DNA of 64,000 bases from Proteus columbae (GTDB lineage Bacteria > Pseudomonadota > Gammaproteobacteria > Enterobacterales > Enterobacteriaceae). Below the pieces are notes generated by a model that made no database searches, was not told the DNA's origin, and saw only the letters and a program-made list of their open reading frames with translations. How positions within the stretch are numbered: position 1 is the stretch's first letter; the number at the start of each line of letters is the position of its first letter. Location of the stretch: NCBI RefSeq assembly GCF_009914335.1, contig NZ_CP043925.1, positions 2,418,001 to 2,482,000 of the forward strand. The letters run 5' to 3'. The position numbers and the translations under genes were made by a program. Positions 44,295-55,323 of the stretch are shown piece by piece.

Positions 44295-46385
44295 TTAATG
44301 AGGTTGTCCACCAATCATTGATGTCATACGAATACGACGACCTTCACTGACTTCCATATTCGACAATACAGCTAATTGTGGCAGGCTACGGCGTAAGAAA
44401 CGTGACAATAATGAACGTAACGCATGATTGACTAATAATACAGGAGCTCCACCAGACATCTCTTGGTGACGTACCGCATCCGCTGCTTGTTGTTCAATAT
44501 TTTCAGCTAATCCTGGCTCTAAACCGCCGCCACTTTGCATTGCTTGAACAAGGATACGCTCTAAGCTTGCATCTAACCCAATGACTTGGATTTCATCTTG
44601 ATCGCCAAACCAGTGTTGTGTAATCGCACGGCGAAGTGCAACACGAACAACCGCCGTTAATTCAGCCGGATCTTTCTGTTCTGGTGCATGCTCTGCTAAG
44701 GCTTCTAATATGGTTCTCATATCACGAATAGGCACTTGTTCAGACAGCAGGTTTTGCAATACTTTGTGCAATACAGTGAGTGAAAGCATATCTGGGATCA
44801 TATTTTCTGTCATTTTAGGGAGCTCTTTACTCACCCTATCAAACAGCATTTGTGCTTCTTGACGACCAAATAATTCCGATGCATATTTCGTTAATACATG
44901 GTTAAAGTGCGTTGCAATAACAGTACTTGCAGCAACAACGGTATAGCCCTGAACCTGAGCTTGCTCTCTTAAGCTGTCATCAATCCAAACAGCAGGTAAA
45001 CCAAATGCAGGCTCTTGAGTAATATCGCCCTCTAAAGAGCCAACGGCATTACCCGGATTGATTGCTAACCAACGACCTGGATGCGCTTCACCGTGACCAA
45101 TTTCAACCCCTTTCATTAGAATGCGATAAGAAGAAGGCCTTAATTCCATATTGTCTCGGATATGAACAACAGGAGGAAGATATCCCGTTTCCTGAGCAAA
45201 CTTTTTACGAATACCACTAATTCGGCCTAACAGCTCACCATTTTGGCGACTATCTACCATTGGAATTAAGCGATACCCTACTTCCATCGCTAATGGATCT
45301 TCAAGTTGTACATCTTCCCATGAAGCTTCAACAACACGATTTTGTTTTTCAACTTCTTCCATCTCTTTTTGTTGTTGCACTTCAGGATTAGCGTTACGAC
45401 GTAAGATATACCAACCTAATCCACCTAATGCTGCGGTGAAGAAAAGGAAAACAAAGTTAGGCATTCCTGGCACTAAACCTAACAGACCTAGCACACCCGC
45501 GGTTAACATTAGAACGCGAGGATTGTCAAACAGTTGGGTAACCATCTGTTGCCCAACATCTTCATCTGTGGCAACACGAGTAACGATAACACCCGCTGCT
45601 GTTGAGATAATCAATGCAGGAATTTGAGCAACCAGACCATCACCAATGGTTAAAAGAGTATAAGTCGTTGCCGCATCGTTTAATGCCATCCCGTGTTGAG
45701 CGACACCGACAATAAGACCACCCACCACGTTAATCACAAGGATCATTAAGCCTGCGATGGCATCACCACGAACGAACTTACTCGCACCATCCATTGAACC
45801 GTAAAAGTCGGATTCCAATGAAACTTCTTTACGGCGTTTTTTTGCTTCGTCTTCGTTGATAATGCCTGCATTCAGGTCAGCATCGATTGCCATCTGTTTA
45901 CCCGGCATTCCATCTAGCACAAAACGCGCACCTACTTCAGCAATACGTCCCGCACCCTTAGTGATAACCATAAAGTTAATCAAAACAAGGATGATAAAGA
46001 CTACAATACCGATAGCAAAGTTACCGCCAACAAGGAAATGGCCAAAGGCCTCAACAACGCGTCCCGCAGCATCTGGCCCTGTATGCCCTTCCATTAAGAT
46101 GATACGTGTTGAAGCTACGTTTAGTGATAAACGTAACAACGTAGTAAACAGCAAAATAGTAGGGAAAGCAGCAAAGTCCAAAGTACGTCGAGTGAACATT
46201 GCGACCAACAGCACCATGATGGAAAGTGCGATGTTAAAGGTAAATAATAAATCCAATAGAAAAGGTGGCAATGGCAATACCATCATTGACAGTATCAACA
46301 AGATAAGCACTGGCCCTGCCAGTATCTGCCACTGAGAACTTTTCCAATTTCCCGGCAAGCGGAGTAATGAGGCCAAATTAGCCAT
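44295..46385 (-). CDS. flhA: Export gate protein FlhA
   Basis: This 696-aa protein starts at MANLASLLRLPGNW, with the ATG overlapping the flhB stop. It has eight N-terminal membrane spans, the FHIPEP-type motif KGAGRIAEVGARFVLDGMPGKQMAID, and a large cytoplasmic domain that receives chaperone-substrate complexes. Confidence 0.97.
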   Translation of the reverse strand: MANLASLLRLPGNWKSSQWQILAGPVLILLILSMMVLPLPPFLLDLLFTFNIALSIMVLLVAMFTRRTLDFAAFPTILLFTTLLRLSLNVASTRIILMEGHTGPDAAGRVVEAFGHFLVGGNFAIGIVVFIILVLINFMVITKGAGRIAEVGARFVLDGMPGKQMAIDADLNAGIINEDEAKKRRKEVSLESDFYGSMDGASKFVRGDAIAGLMILVINVVGGLIVGVAQHGMALNDAATTYTLLTIGDGLVAQIPALIISTAAGVIVTRVATDEDVGQQMVTQLFDNPRVLMLTAGVLGLLGLVPGMPNFVFLFFTAALGGLGWYILRRNANPEVQQQKEMEEVEKQNRVVEASWEDVQLEDPLAMEVGYRLIPMVDSRQNGELLGRISGIRKKFAQETGYLPPVVHIRDNMELRPSSYRILMKGVEIGHGEAHPGRWLAINPGNAVGSLEGDITQEPAFGLPAVWIDDSLREQAQVQGYTVVAASTVIATHFNHVLTKYASELFGRQEAQMLFDRVSKELPKMTENMIPDMLSLTVLHKVLQNLLSEQVPIRDMRTILEALAEHAPEQKDPAELTAVVRVALRRAITQHWFGDQDEIQVIGLDASLERILVQAMQSGGGLEPGLAENIEQQAADAVRHQEMSGGAPVLLVNHALRSLLSRFLRRSLPQLAVLSNMEVSEGRRIRMTSMIGGQPH

Positions 46386-47526
46386 GACGATTATCTTCTC
46401 CAGCAAAGTCCAGTGCGGGAGGCACTGGCAAGTTCATAGGTTGTTTAGGTTTTAAACCACCTTCGGTTTTCCATCGTTTCAGTTGATAAACCCATGCAAG
46501 CACCTCGGCAACCGCAGCATAAAGGGTTGAAGGTATTGCATGACCTATTTCACTGTGACGATATAACGCCCTAGCAAGCGGTGGCGCTTCTAGAAGCGGA
46601 ATTCGATTTTCTGCACCAATCTCTTTGATTTTTAACGCAATAGCCCCTGCACCTTTTGCTAAAACTTTAGGTGCCGTCATTTTGTCGTTATATTGCAGTG
46701 CAACAGCATAGTGTGTTGGGTTCGTAACAATAACGTCTGCTTTCGGTACATCCGCCATCATTCGGCGACGAGACATCGCATGTTGTTGCTGACGGATACG
46801 CGCTTTAAGTTGAGGATCACCCTCTTGTTGCTTAAATTCATCTTTAATTTCTTGGCGCGTCATACGTAGCTTTTTCAAATGGCTACGAATTTGGAAAATA
46901 ATGTCAAAAGCCACCATCGGGATCAGCATAAAAACCGTGATATAAACGGCAAAAATCAGCAGTTGCATCGCATTGGCTAGCGCACTAAGCGGTGGCAGTG
47001 TGATCAGATGGAGAATATCGTTCCAGTTGTGCCATAAAAAAACGGTTGCGGCGATCCCCACAAAAGTTGATTTCAGTATCGCTTTAAATAACTCAGCCAA
47101 CGCATTCATTGAAAACATACGTTTTAACCCAGAAATAGGGTTCCATTTTTTTGGATCAAACTTAATGGATTTACTGCTAAAGTTAATCCCGCCTAATAAG
47201 GCAGAGCCACCAATTGCCACAAGCACTAATCCCAAAAACACGGGAGATAGCGCAAAAACAGCTTGTTTAATCAAGCTACCAAATCGAGGGATCAACAAAT
47301 TCTCATTACCAATAAGGTGATGATTAAACGTAAATCCTTCTGTTAACATGGCATGTAGCCCACGAGTGATAAATCCACCACTCATCCACAGCAAACTCAC
47401 GCCCCCCAAGATCATTAATACGGACGATAGCTCTTTAGAACGGACAATTTGTCCATCCTTTTTGGCTTTTTCCCGTTTATGGGGTGTGGGTTCCTCTGTT
47501 TTTTCGAGATCGCTATCTTCAGCCAC
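46378..47526 (-). CDS. flhB: Export substrate-switch protein FlhB
   Basis: This 382-aa protein has four membrane spans and the self-cleavage NPTH site (VIVTNPTHYAVALQY). The start MAEDSDLEKTEEPTPHKREKAKKDGQI is canonical. FliK acts on it to change export from hook to filament proteins. Confidence 0.97.
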   Translation of the reverse strand: MAEDSDLEKTEEPTPHKREKAKKDGQIVRSKELSSVLMILGGVSLLWMSGGFITRGLHAMLTEGFTFNHHLIGNENLLIPRFGSLIKQAVFALSPVFLGLVLVAIGGSALLGGINFSSKSIKFDPKKWNPISGLKRMFSMNALAELFKAILKSTFVGIAATVFLWHNWNDILHLITLPPLSALANAMQLLIFAVYITVFMLIPMVAFDIIFQIRSHLKKLRMTRQEIKDEFKQQEGDPQLKARIRQQQHAMSRRRMMADVPKADVIVTNPTHYAVALQYNDKMTAPKVLAKGAGAIALKIKEIGAENRIPLLEAPPLARALYRHSEIGHAIPSTLYAAVAEVLAWVYQLKRWKTEGGLKPKQPMNLPVPPALDFAGEDNRHG

Positions 47527-47948
47527 AGTCTGTCCGATTTAGATATTGAGATTAAAAGCATGAATGAAATGACTCTAAGCATGACAAATTCAGAGGAAAT
47601 TGATGGGCTGAACAATCGCAAATTTACGGGGCTTTTTGGGCTATGACGGCATGCACTGGAAAAACAACCCAATGATAAAAATGGAGATATAAGCAATATT
47701 GACGCTGATAATAAGGAAATCAGCAAAATTCATAGTAAAATTGAGTAATTTTACTTTTGATTATTATATCGACAACATCAAAAGCCGCTTAGAAAAAGCG
47801 GCTTACATTTTCTTCAATAGCGTGGGCTATTAAAGCATTATTACGTACTTTTTTATCCATAAAATACATCATCCTAAAAGAGCTGAGCATAGAGCGAATG
47901 CGTCCTGCATATCTCAACGTCCTTATCGCCCTAAAACTCATTAGAAGG
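47527..47948. other. flhB-cheZ gap, no gene
   Basis: A 422-bp gap between two minus-strand operons. It includes the cheZ terminator and the flhBA promoter region. Several open frames here lack ribosome sites and protein-like composition. Confidence 0.65.
47780..47806 (-). terminator. Terminator of the chemoreceptor-cheRBYZ operon
   Basis: Perfect 9-bp stem AAGCCGCTT/AAGCGGCTT with a 5-base loop followed by TTG on the minus strand, 145 bp past cheZ. Confidence 0.65.
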
Positions 47949-48605
47949 TTAGAAACCTAAACTTTCCAGTAAATCATCAACTTGATCTTGATTTTTGATC
48001 ACACCAGCGTTGTTTTTGTTAACCTGTGGACCATTTAATAAAGAGTCAGTCTCTTTCTTCACATTAGACTTTTCAAGTTGCTCTGGTGGCAGGTTTTCCA
48101 TTAAGACCATCACAAGTTGTTTTTCAATTTCTTGAACGACACTCATCATGCGCTTAATTACCTGGCCGGTCAGATCTTGGAAATCCTGTGCCATCATAAT
48201 TTCCAATAACTGACTGTTAGTAAAAGCCGTACTCTCAGGGATATCCCGCAAATAATTGCGGGTATCGGTTACAAGAGAGCGTACATCTTTCAGCTCTTCT
48301 GGCTGTTCAAACCATTGGTCCCAACGTTCAGTAAGCTTAGTCGCATCGGTACTTAACGCATCCTGTTTAGGCTGCGCAGCTTCGACACAGTTCAATGTAC
48401 GCTCAGCTGCCTGAGCGGTCATTTGAGCAACATAGTCCAGTCGTTCCCTAGCGTCAGGGATGGCTTCTGCTGCTTCGGCTATTGCTTTATCCAATCCTAA
48501 TTCTCGCAAACTGTCGCGTAACATCCGCGTCAATTGTCCGATCCGGCTGATAATATCAGATGTCATTTCAATATTATCTTTCGGCATAATTGGATTCCCA
48601 CTCAT
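47949..48605 (-). CDS. cheZ: CheY phosphatase CheZ
   Basis: This 218-aa protein has the long four-helix bundle. The catalytic region is [20 protein letters not shown] (Gln of QDFQDLTG), and the C-terminal CheY-binding peptide is [16 protein letters not shown] precedes the ATG. Confidence 0.96.
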   Translation of the reverse strand: MSGNPIMPKDNIEMTSDIISRIGQLTRMLRDSLRELGLDKAIAEAAEAIPDARERLDYVAQMTAQAAERTLNCVEAAQPKQDALSTDATKLTERWDQWFEQPEELKDVRSLVTDTRNYLRDIPESTAFTNSQLLEIMMAQDFQDLTGQVIKRMMSVVQEIEKQLVMVLMENLPPEQLEKSNVKKETDSLLNGPQVNKNNAGVIKNQDQVDDLLESLGF

Positions 48606-48614
48606 TGCGACTCC

Positions 48615-49004
48615 TTAGATGCCCAGTTTTTCAAAAATTTTATTTAGTTTTTCTTCAAGAATTGCTGCTGTAAAAGGTTTAACAACATATCCACTTGCAC
48701 CAGCTTGCGCTGCTGCAATGATATTTTCTTTTTTAGCTTCAGCGGTCACCATCAATACTGGTGTTGCTGCAAGTCCCGCGTCACTACGAATATTTTTAAG
48801 AAGCTCTAGACCATCCATGTTTGGCATGTTCCAGTCTGTAATCACAAAATCAATTGCCGAATTGCGTAATTTAGCTAACGCGTCAGCACCATCTTCTGCT
48901 TCTTCTACATTCGTAAATCCTAATTCCTTTAGCAAATTACGAACTATGCGGCGCATTGTTGAAAAATCATCAACCACTAAAAATTTCAGATCCTTACTTG
49001 CCAT
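48615..49004 (-). CDS. cheY: Chemotaxis response regulator CheY
   Basis: This 129-aa protein starts at [14 protein letters not shown], with AGGAG six bases upstream. Phospho-acceptor D57 ([12 protein letters not shown]), acidic pair D12-D13, conserved TAEA and KPF (Lys109 region). Signals to FliM. Confidence 0.97.
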   Translation of the reverse strand: MASKDLKFLVVDDFSTMRRIVRNLLKELGFTNVEEAEDGADALAKLRNSAIDFVITDWNMPNMDGLELLKNIRSDAGLAATPVLMVTAEAKKENIIAAAQAGASGYVVKPFTAAILEEKLNKIFEKLGI

Positions 49005-49063
49005 TGAAAACTCCTTCAAAATATATCGGCAAATTACTGTGTTGCTTTTTAAACTGAACTTAA

Positions 49064-50116
49064 TCAGATACGCAATGATTGCGTGCTACTGATTTTCATC
49101 AGTACGGCTTTACTCATTGCGCTTATGCTTTTCACTTCGTCTACTGCGCCTAATTCAACCGCAGCACGAGGCATACCAAAGACGACACAACTCGCTTCAT
49201 CTTGTGCAAAGGTATAACTACCAGCGCGACGCATCTCTAATAAACCAGCAGCACCATCACTTCCCATTCCGGTTAAAATCACACCGATGGCATTACGTCC
49301 CGCATATTTTGCGACAGACCTAAATAGCACATCGACAGAAGGACGATGACGATTGACCGCAGGCTCTTTATTAATGTGGATCTGGTAGTTAGCACCATTA
49401 CGACGAAGCTCCATGTGATAATCACCTGGCGCAATATAAGCATGCCCAGGCAATACACGTTCGCCGTCTTCTGCTTCTTTTACACTAATTTGGCATAAAC
49501 GATTTAATCGTTCTGCAAATGAGTGTGTAAACCCTGCGGGCATATGTTGCGTAATTAATATCGCAGGGCTGGTAATAGGTAATGGTTCTAGAAAATTACG
49601 AATAGCCTCTGTGCCACCAGTTGATGCACCTACAGCAATCAACTTTTCACTCGAAATCATCGGTGTAAATGACAATGATTTAGAAGGCGGTGCTTGTACT
49701 TCTCGGCGATTAATTCGTGCCTGTGCAGCAGCACGAATTTTCTCGGCAATCAGTTCACTATAAGCCATCATACCTTCACGCAAACCAAGCTGTGGTTTAG
49801 TCACAAAATCAACTGCGCCCAGTTCTAACGCTTTTAACGTCACTTCTGAGCCTTTTGCTGTTAATGATGAGACCATAACGACAGGCATTGGTCTTAATCG
49901 CATCAGTTTTTCCAAGAAATCAATACCATCCATACGTGGCATTTCAACGTCTAACGTTAATACCTGTGGGTTGTACTTTTTTATTAAGTCACGAGCCACT
50001 ATAGGATCTGGTGCACAATCAACAACTTCCATATCGCTATGACTGTTGATGATTTCTCGCATGATTTGACGCATTAGCGCCGAATCATCAACACAGAGTA
50101 CCGTTATTTTATTCAT
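49064..50116 (-). CDS. cheB: Chemoreceptor methylesterase CheB
   Basis: This 350-aa protein has a receiver domain with D56 ([12 protein letters not shown]) and a C-terminal methylesterase with Ser165 ([10 protein letters not shown]), HMPAGFT and the Asp of [10 protein letters not shown]. It overlaps cheR by eight bases. Confidence 0.97.
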   Translation of the reverse strand: MNKITVLCVDDSALMRQIMREIINSHSDMEVVDCAPDPIVARDLIKKYNPQVLTLDVEMPRMDGIDFLEKLMRLRPMPVVMVSSLTAKGSEVTLKALELGAVDFVTKPQLGLREGMMAYSELIAEKIRAAAQARINRREVQAPPSKSLSFTPMISSEKLIAVGASTGGTEAIRNFLEPLPITSPAILITQHMPAGFTHSFAERLNRLCQISVKEAEDGERVLPGHAYIAPGDYHMELRRNGANYQIHINKEPAVNRHRPSVDVLFRSVAKYAGRNAIGVILTGMGSDGAAGLLEMRRAGSYTFAQDEASCVVFGMPRAAVELGAVDEVKSISAMSKAVLMKISSTQSLRI

Positions 50117-50999
50117 AACCTCTCCTTGCTGGTGTCAGCCCGTAAACGGTATGCCCATGCAAGTAGAAATCCTTGCTAAGCTGGCTTACATTTTCAGAAT
50201 GTCCAACAAACAGCATTCCGTCTGGCTTAAGTAATGAGGTAAAGCGGTTAAGTAAGGTTTGTTGTGTCGCTTTGTCAAAATAGATCATGACATTACGACA
50301 AAAAATCGCATCAAAACTGCCTTCTAAATCCCATTGCTTATCGAGTAAATTCAAATACTGAAAAGAGACCATCTCGCTAATTTGCTGTCTAATTTTCACG
50401 TATCCTTCAAAATCGCCGACACCTTTGAGAAAATATTTTTTCAAATATTCATTATTTAATGTTTTAAGCTCTTCCTGTCGGTAAACACCTTTTCGTGCTT
50501 TATCCAACACATTAGTATCGATATCGCTGGCAATAATTTTGGTTTTATAAGGGTTATTTCCAAAAACATCGCGTAAAGTCATCGCAATTGAATAAGGTTC
50601 TTCTCCAGTAGATGCAGCTGCACACCATACTCGGTAGACGCCTCCTGCTCTTTTTCTGGCATGTTTTGCCAAAATAGGAAAATGATGCGCTTCCCTGAAA
50701 AATGCGGTGAGATTGGTTGTTAATGCATTTACAAACTCTTGCCATTCAGGGTTGCGTACATCACTTTTAAGAAACGCAAGATAGTCACCAAAGTTATTCA
50801 TCCGTAATTCACGTAACCTCCTAGTGAGACGGTTATAAACCATCTCCCTTTTGTTGTTAGTCAGCACAATACCTGCCTTTTGATAAATCAATTGGCATAT
50901 AGATTGGAACTGATCATCGGACAACATAAACCGTTGGGTAAAAATATCCAACGGTTGAGCAGCGATATCTGATAAGACTTCAGTAACATTACGTTTCAT
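50109..50999 (-). CDS. cheR: Chemoreceptor methyltransferase CheR
   Basis: This 296-aa SAM-dependent enzyme has [20 protein letters not shown] (SAM-binding), [15 protein letters not shown] and [11 protein letters not shown]. It methylates the Glu residues of the receptors. The pentapeptide docking site is on the MCP encoded at 52712-54418. Confidence 0.97.
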   Translation of the reverse strand: MKRNVTEVLSDIAAQPLDIFTQRFMLSDDQFQSICQLIYQKAGIVLTNNKREMVYNRLTRRLRELRMNNFGDYLAFLKSDVRNPEWQEFVNALTTNLTAFFREAHHFPILAKHARKRAGGVYRVWCAAASTGEEPYSIAMTLRDVFGNNPYKTKIIASDIDTNVLDKARKGVYRQEELKTLNNEYLKKYFLKGVGDFEGYVKIRQQISEMVSFQYLNLLDKQWDLEGSFDAIFCRNVMIYFDKATQQTLLNRFTSLLKPDGMLFVGHSENVSQLSKDFYLHGHTVYGLTPARRGYE

Positions 51000-51005
51000 T
51001 GTTTT

Positions 51006-52652
51006 TTAATGGGTCTTTTTAAAAAATGATTTTTTATCTGCTTTTTTCAACCCATTACCTTCTAGGGATGAAGAATTATTATCCTCATCCGTGTCAGGCA
51101 ACTCGAATGCCGATACAGCATTAACAAGGTTATTAGCCTGATCTTCTAATGCTGCGGCAGCAGATGCTGATTGCTCCACCAAAGCAGCGTTTTGCTGTGT
51201 CACCTGATCCATCTGACTGACTGCATCAGCGACTTGGTGAATACCTCGGCTTTGTTCATCAGAAGCTGAGGCGATTTCTGCCATTAACTCAGTGACTTTA
51301 TTTACTGATGTGACGAGTTCCTCCATTGTCTGCCCTGCATTATTAACGAGTTGAGAACCTTGAGAGACACGTAAAACAGATTCATCAATCAACAATTTAA
51401 TTTCTTTTGCAGCATCAGCACTACGTTGAGCAAGGTTACGAACTTCTCCAGCAACGACAGAGAATCCACGTCCTTGTTCACCCGCGCGAGCAGCTTCAAC
51501 CGCCGCGTTAAGTGCTAATATATTGGTTTGGAACGCAATACCATCAATCACACTGATAATAGCCCCTATCTTTTGAGAACTTTGTGTAATCGCATCCATG
51601 GTTTCAACAACACTATGCGTGATTTGACCACCACGTATGGCTGTTTCAGAAGCAGATTCTGCGAGCTTACTCGCTTGCAGAGCGTTATCAGCATTTTGTT
51701 TTACCGTTGCTGTTAACTCTTCCATGCTTGCCGCAGTTTCTTCTAACGAAGCAGCTTGTTGTTCAGTTCTTGAGGATAAATCCGTATTTCCTTTGGAAAT
51801 TTCTTGAATACCAGAATACATAGCATGGCTGTTATCACGAACGGTACGAATAGAACGCGCGAGCTCACCACGCATATCTCGTAGTCGTCTAAACACATCC
51901 CCTATTTCATCATCGGTGAAGACAAGAATTTCACGATTTAATTTACCGGTAGCAACATCATTAAAATAATGACTTAAACTTGCGAAAGGCTTAATGATAT
52001 TAAAACTTAGCCAGCGATGAGCGGCGAGTGATACAACAATAACCATCGCTATTGCACCGATAAACATCAAGATAGCGATAGTATAAGAGCGATGTCCTTG
52101 CTCTATAGATTCAGTAATTTCGCTCTGAACATAATTCATATAGGTATTAAATGAATTTTCCATCGCTGTTTGATAACGTTCCGTTGGTTGATCTAAAAAA
52201 CCTTGGAAGTTATTGTTTTTTAACATGCTATGTAATTCAGTTAATGCACCATATAAAACGTGATAATCGTTTTTTACAGCTTCAACGATTTCTTTTTCTT
52301 CTGTTGGGATTGCCTCTTTATTTATCTCAGCAAGGAAATTTTGAAAATGAGTATTCGCCGTTTCCAAACGTGAAAGTGCAATTGATTCAATAGATTGAAT
52401 ATAATCCGTTGACTGTTCAGTTTTCACTGCAATAGCTACACGATTAATCGCATTACGTGTTTGTATTAAAGATGCCCAACTTAATCCTAATTCATCTCGC
52501 TTAGATGTATCTATATCTACTTTGGTGAGTTGTTCGTTATTCAAATGAACGATCCCTAGCGAAATACCACTAGAAATCACCTGCATAACGCAAAACATCA
52601 TCAGTAATAAATAGAGACTGGTGGATATCTTTAATTTGCGAAACCTAAACAT
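51006..52652 (-). CDS. Methyl-accepting chemotaxis protein, no CheR tail
   Basis: This 548-aa protein starts at MFRFRKLKISTSLYLLL (ATG 52652, GGTGAAG upstream). TM1 (about 8-32), a Tar-like four-helix ligand domain, TM2 (about 188-208), HAMP, and the signalling hairpin tip ([41 protein letters not shown]). The C-terminus is KKSFFKKTH, lacking the NWETF pentapeptide, so it depends on its partner for full adaptation. Tap/Tar-like by order; ligand unknown. Confidence 0.93.
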   Translation of the reverse strand: MFRFRKLKISTSLYLLLMMFCVMQVISSGISLGIVHLNNEQLTKVDIDTSKRDELGLSWASLIQTRNAINRVAIAVKTEQSTDYIQSIESIALSRLETANTHFQNFLAEINKEAIPTEEKEIVEAVKNDYHVLYGALTELHSMLKNNNFQGFLDQPTERYQTAMENSFNTYMNYVQSEITESIEQGHRSYTIAILMFIGAIAMVIVVSLAAHRWLSFNIIKPFASLSHYFNDVATGKLNREILVFTDDEIGDVFRRLRDMRGELARSIRTVRDNSHAMYSGIQEISKGNTDLSSRTEQQAASLEETAASMEELTATVKQNADNALQASKLAESASETAIRGGQITHSVVETMDAITQSSQKIGAIISVIDGIAFQTNILALNAAVEAARAGEQGRGFSVVAGEVRNLAQRSADAAKEIKLLIDESVLRVSQGSQLVNNAGQTMEELVTSVNKVTELMAEIASASDEQSRGIHQVADAVSQMDQVTQQNAALVEQSASAAAALEDQANNLVNAVSAFELPDTDEDNNSSSLEGNGLKKADKKSFFKKTH

Positions 52653-52711
52653 GCCTTCACCTCGTTTAAAGCGGTGGTTAAAAGCCACCGCTTGTCAGCC
52701 ACTTGTTGTTG

Positions 52712-54418
52712 TTAGAAAGTTTCCCAGTTAGCGGGATCTTCAACACTGCTGCTCTTTTTCTTTTCTGAGGTTCCTGGTTTTATAAGTGGAGCAGCGGCTT
52801 TAACTACAGGGGTTGCATCCGATTCCTTTCTTTCTAGCGTTTTTTCTTCCTGACCCGGTAATTTGAAGATTGAAACTAAGCGGGTTAATGCAACTGCTTG
52901 ATCTTCAAGACCAGCAGCAGCGGCTGCAGATTGTTCTACTAAAGAGGCGTTTTGCTGAGTGACACGATCCATTTCAGAAACCGCAAGGCCAACTTGTGAA
53001 ATACCTCGGCTTTGCTCATCTGATGCAGAAGCGATTTCGCCCATGATGTCAGTAACACGCGTTACTGAATCCACGATACGCGTCATCGTCTCACCCGCAC
53101 TTTCAACGAGTACAGAACCCGTTTCAGTACGATTTACAGAATCTTCAATCAGTGTTTTTATTTCTTTAGCAGCTTCTGCACTTCTCTGTGCAAGGTTACG
53201 AACTTCACCGGCAACTACCGCAAATCCGCGACCATGCTCACCAGCTCTTGCTGCTTCAACAGCCGCATTCAGTGCCAAAATATTGGTCTGGAATGCAATG
53301 CCATCGATAACAGCTGTGATATCGGTGATTTTCTGAGAACTTCCGGCTATGTCGTGCATCGTTTGCACCACATTAGCAACAACTTTTCCGCCTTGGCGGG
53401 CAATATCTGAGGCGTCATTAGCAAGGTTACTTGCTTGGCGAGCATTGTCCGCGTTCTGTTTCACGGTCGCCGTTAACTGTTCCATACTTGCAGCAGTTTC
53501 TTCTAACGAAGCCACTTGCTCTTCTGTACGAGCAGATAAGTCATTATTTCCAGCAGCAATTTCACTTGTACTGTTATAAATGTTTTCCGTACTTTGATAG
53601 ACACCACGAACAGTTTGAATAAGCTCTTGTTGCATATGTTTTAAACCATTTGCTAACAAGCTCATTTCATTGCGACCATTCACTTCGATATTTGGACGTA
53701 AATCACCTTCAGAGAAGGTTTTAATACTTAATAGAAGTGAATTTAATGGTCTAATTAAGGCATTACGTAATGCAAACCAGCATAGAATTAATGCAGAGAT
53801 AACGATAATAGCTAACACAACCATAGTAATGACAGTACGTTGATGAGAGGCTTCTAGTGCCACATTTAACTCTTCGTTAAATTTCTCATTGCGCATGACA
53901 TATGCAAGATATTCTTTATAAAAAGCGTCTTGATAACCCGTAGTTGGTTGCTCAAAAAAGTCTTTTAAGTTTCTATCTTGAAGTAAAATTTCTAGTTGGT
54001 TTAATGCAGAGAAATATTCGATAAAACGTCCTTTTAAACTACGAACATCATCTTCTGAGTGAACTTGATAAGCGGTAATATTCTTTTCAAATTCTTTAAA
54101 TTTCTCGTCTGCACGAGACATATTTTTACGAGCAAGCCCCGTCAAATAGTCAACAGACAGAGAATCATCTACATTAAGATTTTTATCTTGTAATAAAAAA
54201 CTAATCGCTGCACGATTAATATTATTACGCGCTTGTAGTAAGTTAGCCCAGCTTTCATCTAGACGCTCACGTTGATCCTGTATTGTTAGTGTTTTATTCA
54301 GGTCATTCCTTGTCTCAACGATATTTGAGTAAAAAACACCCCCTGAGACAAATTGCAAAACACCAAACAACAGAAGAATGGATAATAATCCAGTCACTAT
54401 TTTCATTCGGCTAAACAT
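52712..54418 (-). CDS. Methyl-accepting chemotaxis protein with NWETF tail
   Basis: This 568-aa protein starts at [19 protein letters not shown] (ATG 54418, GGAAA upstream). Two membrane spans, Tar-type ligand domain ([23 protein letters not shown]), HAMP and signalling tip identical in type to its neighbour. It ends NWETF, the CheR/CheB docking pentapeptide of high-abundance receptors. First gene after the sigma-28 promoter at 54454-54480. A Tar- or Tsr-like amino-acid receptor is likely; specificity is not readable. Confidence 0.95.
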   Translation of the reverse strand: MFSRMKIVTGLLSILLLFGVLQFVSGGVFYSNIVETRNDLNKTLTIQDQRERLDESWANLLQARNNINRAAISFLLQDKNLNVDDSLSVDYLTGLARKNMSRADEKFKEFEKNITAYQVHSEDDVRSLKGRFIEYFSALNQLEILLQDRNLKDFFEQPTTGYQDAFYKEYLAYVMRNEKFNEELNVALEASHQRTVITMVVLAIIVISALILCWFALRNALIRPLNSLLLSIKTFSEGDLRPNIEVNGRNEMSLLANGLKHMQQELIQTVRGVYQSTENIYNSTSEIAAGNNDLSARTEEQVASLEETAASMEQLTATVKQNADNARQASNLANDASDIARQGGKVVANVVQTMHDIAGSSQKITDITAVIDGIAFQTNILALNAAVEAARAGEHGRGFAVVAGEVRNLAQRSAEAAKEIKTLIEDSVNRTETGSVLVESAGETMTRIVDSVTRVTDIMGEIASASDEQSRGISQVGLAVSEMDRVTQQNASLVEQSAAAAAGLEDQAVALTRLVSIFKLPGQEEKTLERKESDATPVVKAAAPLIKPGTSEKKKSSSVEDPANWETF

Positions 54419-54801
54419 AGTTTCCCTTTTTATAATAAATGGTAATGAGCAAGTTATCGGCAGACTTAAGAGAAACTTTATAGGTCTCATTTCGTCTTAG
54501 TCATGTTTTTGCCCCATTAAAAAGCGGTGGTAATACTGTTTTTAATTAAAATTATAAGTATAAAAAACTTTAAAGTTATTTCCGTCAGTAGAAAAATATT
54601 ATAGCTAGGTGATAGCTACTTATAAGTTAATAAATAATAAAATAGAACTTAACTAAAATTATTAGTTCTTTTTTATCTTTTAATTTTACTTAAAGTTAAT
54701 TTGATGCTTTAGCACTCGCTAATAAAATAAAAAAGATAGAAATAGCTATTCCGGCAAAATTACCGGAACAGTATTTAGATTATTTTTTAAAAAATAAAAA
54801 C
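54419..54801. other. Gap between cheW and the receptor operon
   Basis: A 383-bp AT-rich gap with the sigma-28 promoter near the receptor gene. On the cheW side a hairpin TTCCGG/CCGGAA (54749-54768) is followed by a T-rich minus-strand tail that probably ends the motAB-cheAW message. No gene. Confidence 0.75.
54454..54480 (-). promoter_or_regulatory. Sigma-28 promoter of the receptor-cheRBYZ operon
   Basis: TAAA, 15 bases, GCCGATAA on the minus strand: perfect consensus, about 35 bp upstream of the receptor start at 54418. Confidence 0.92.
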
Positions 54802-55302
54802 TTATTTAGCTTGAATTGTTGCGCTATCGACTAATTCCATTTCTTCACTGTTGAGTAATTTTTCAATATCCACAAGAATAAGCATTCTTTCATCTAAAGT
54901 ACCTAAACCTGTTAAATACTCAGTAGACATTGTGACCGCAAACTCTGGCGCGGGGCAGATCTGCTCTGGTTTTAGCGTAAGAACATCAGAAACGCCATCA
55001 ACAACAATTCCTACAATTCGATTTAATAAGTTAACCACAATAACAACAGTATTGTCATTATAAGTTATACTTTCTTGTGAAAATTTAATACGCAGATCAA
55101 CTATCGGAACAATAACGCCCCGTAAATTAGTTACGCCTTTAATAAAGCTAGGTGAATTAGCAATACGTGTAACTTGGTCATATCCGCGAATTTCTTGAAC
55201 CTTTAAAATATCAATTCCATATTCTTCATCGCCCAGCGTAAAAATTAGAAATCCTTGTCCAACAGTTTCACCGGATAATTTCTCGAAATGTTCCGAAGCC
55301 AT
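54802..55302 (-). CDS. cheW: Chemotaxis coupling protein CheW
   Basis: This 166-aa protein joins receptors to Che[41 protein letters not shown] and [10 protein letters not shown] are the family core. Confidence 0.97.
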   Translation of the reverse strand: MASEHFEKLSGETVGQGFLIFTLGDEEYGIDILKVQEIRGYDQVTRIANSPSFIKGVTNLRGVIVPIVDLRIKFSQESITYNDNTVVIVVNLLNRIVGIVVDGVSDVLTLKPEQICPAPEFAVTMSTEYLTGLGTLDERMLILVDIEKLLNSEEMELVDSATIQAK

Positions 55303-55323
55303 AATCTTATTTTATCCTCACTA

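Noticed and set aside
47348..47726. Several open frames around the flhB start and upstream gap
   Set aside because: They overlap flhB antisense or lack ribosome sites; none has a protein-like pattern.
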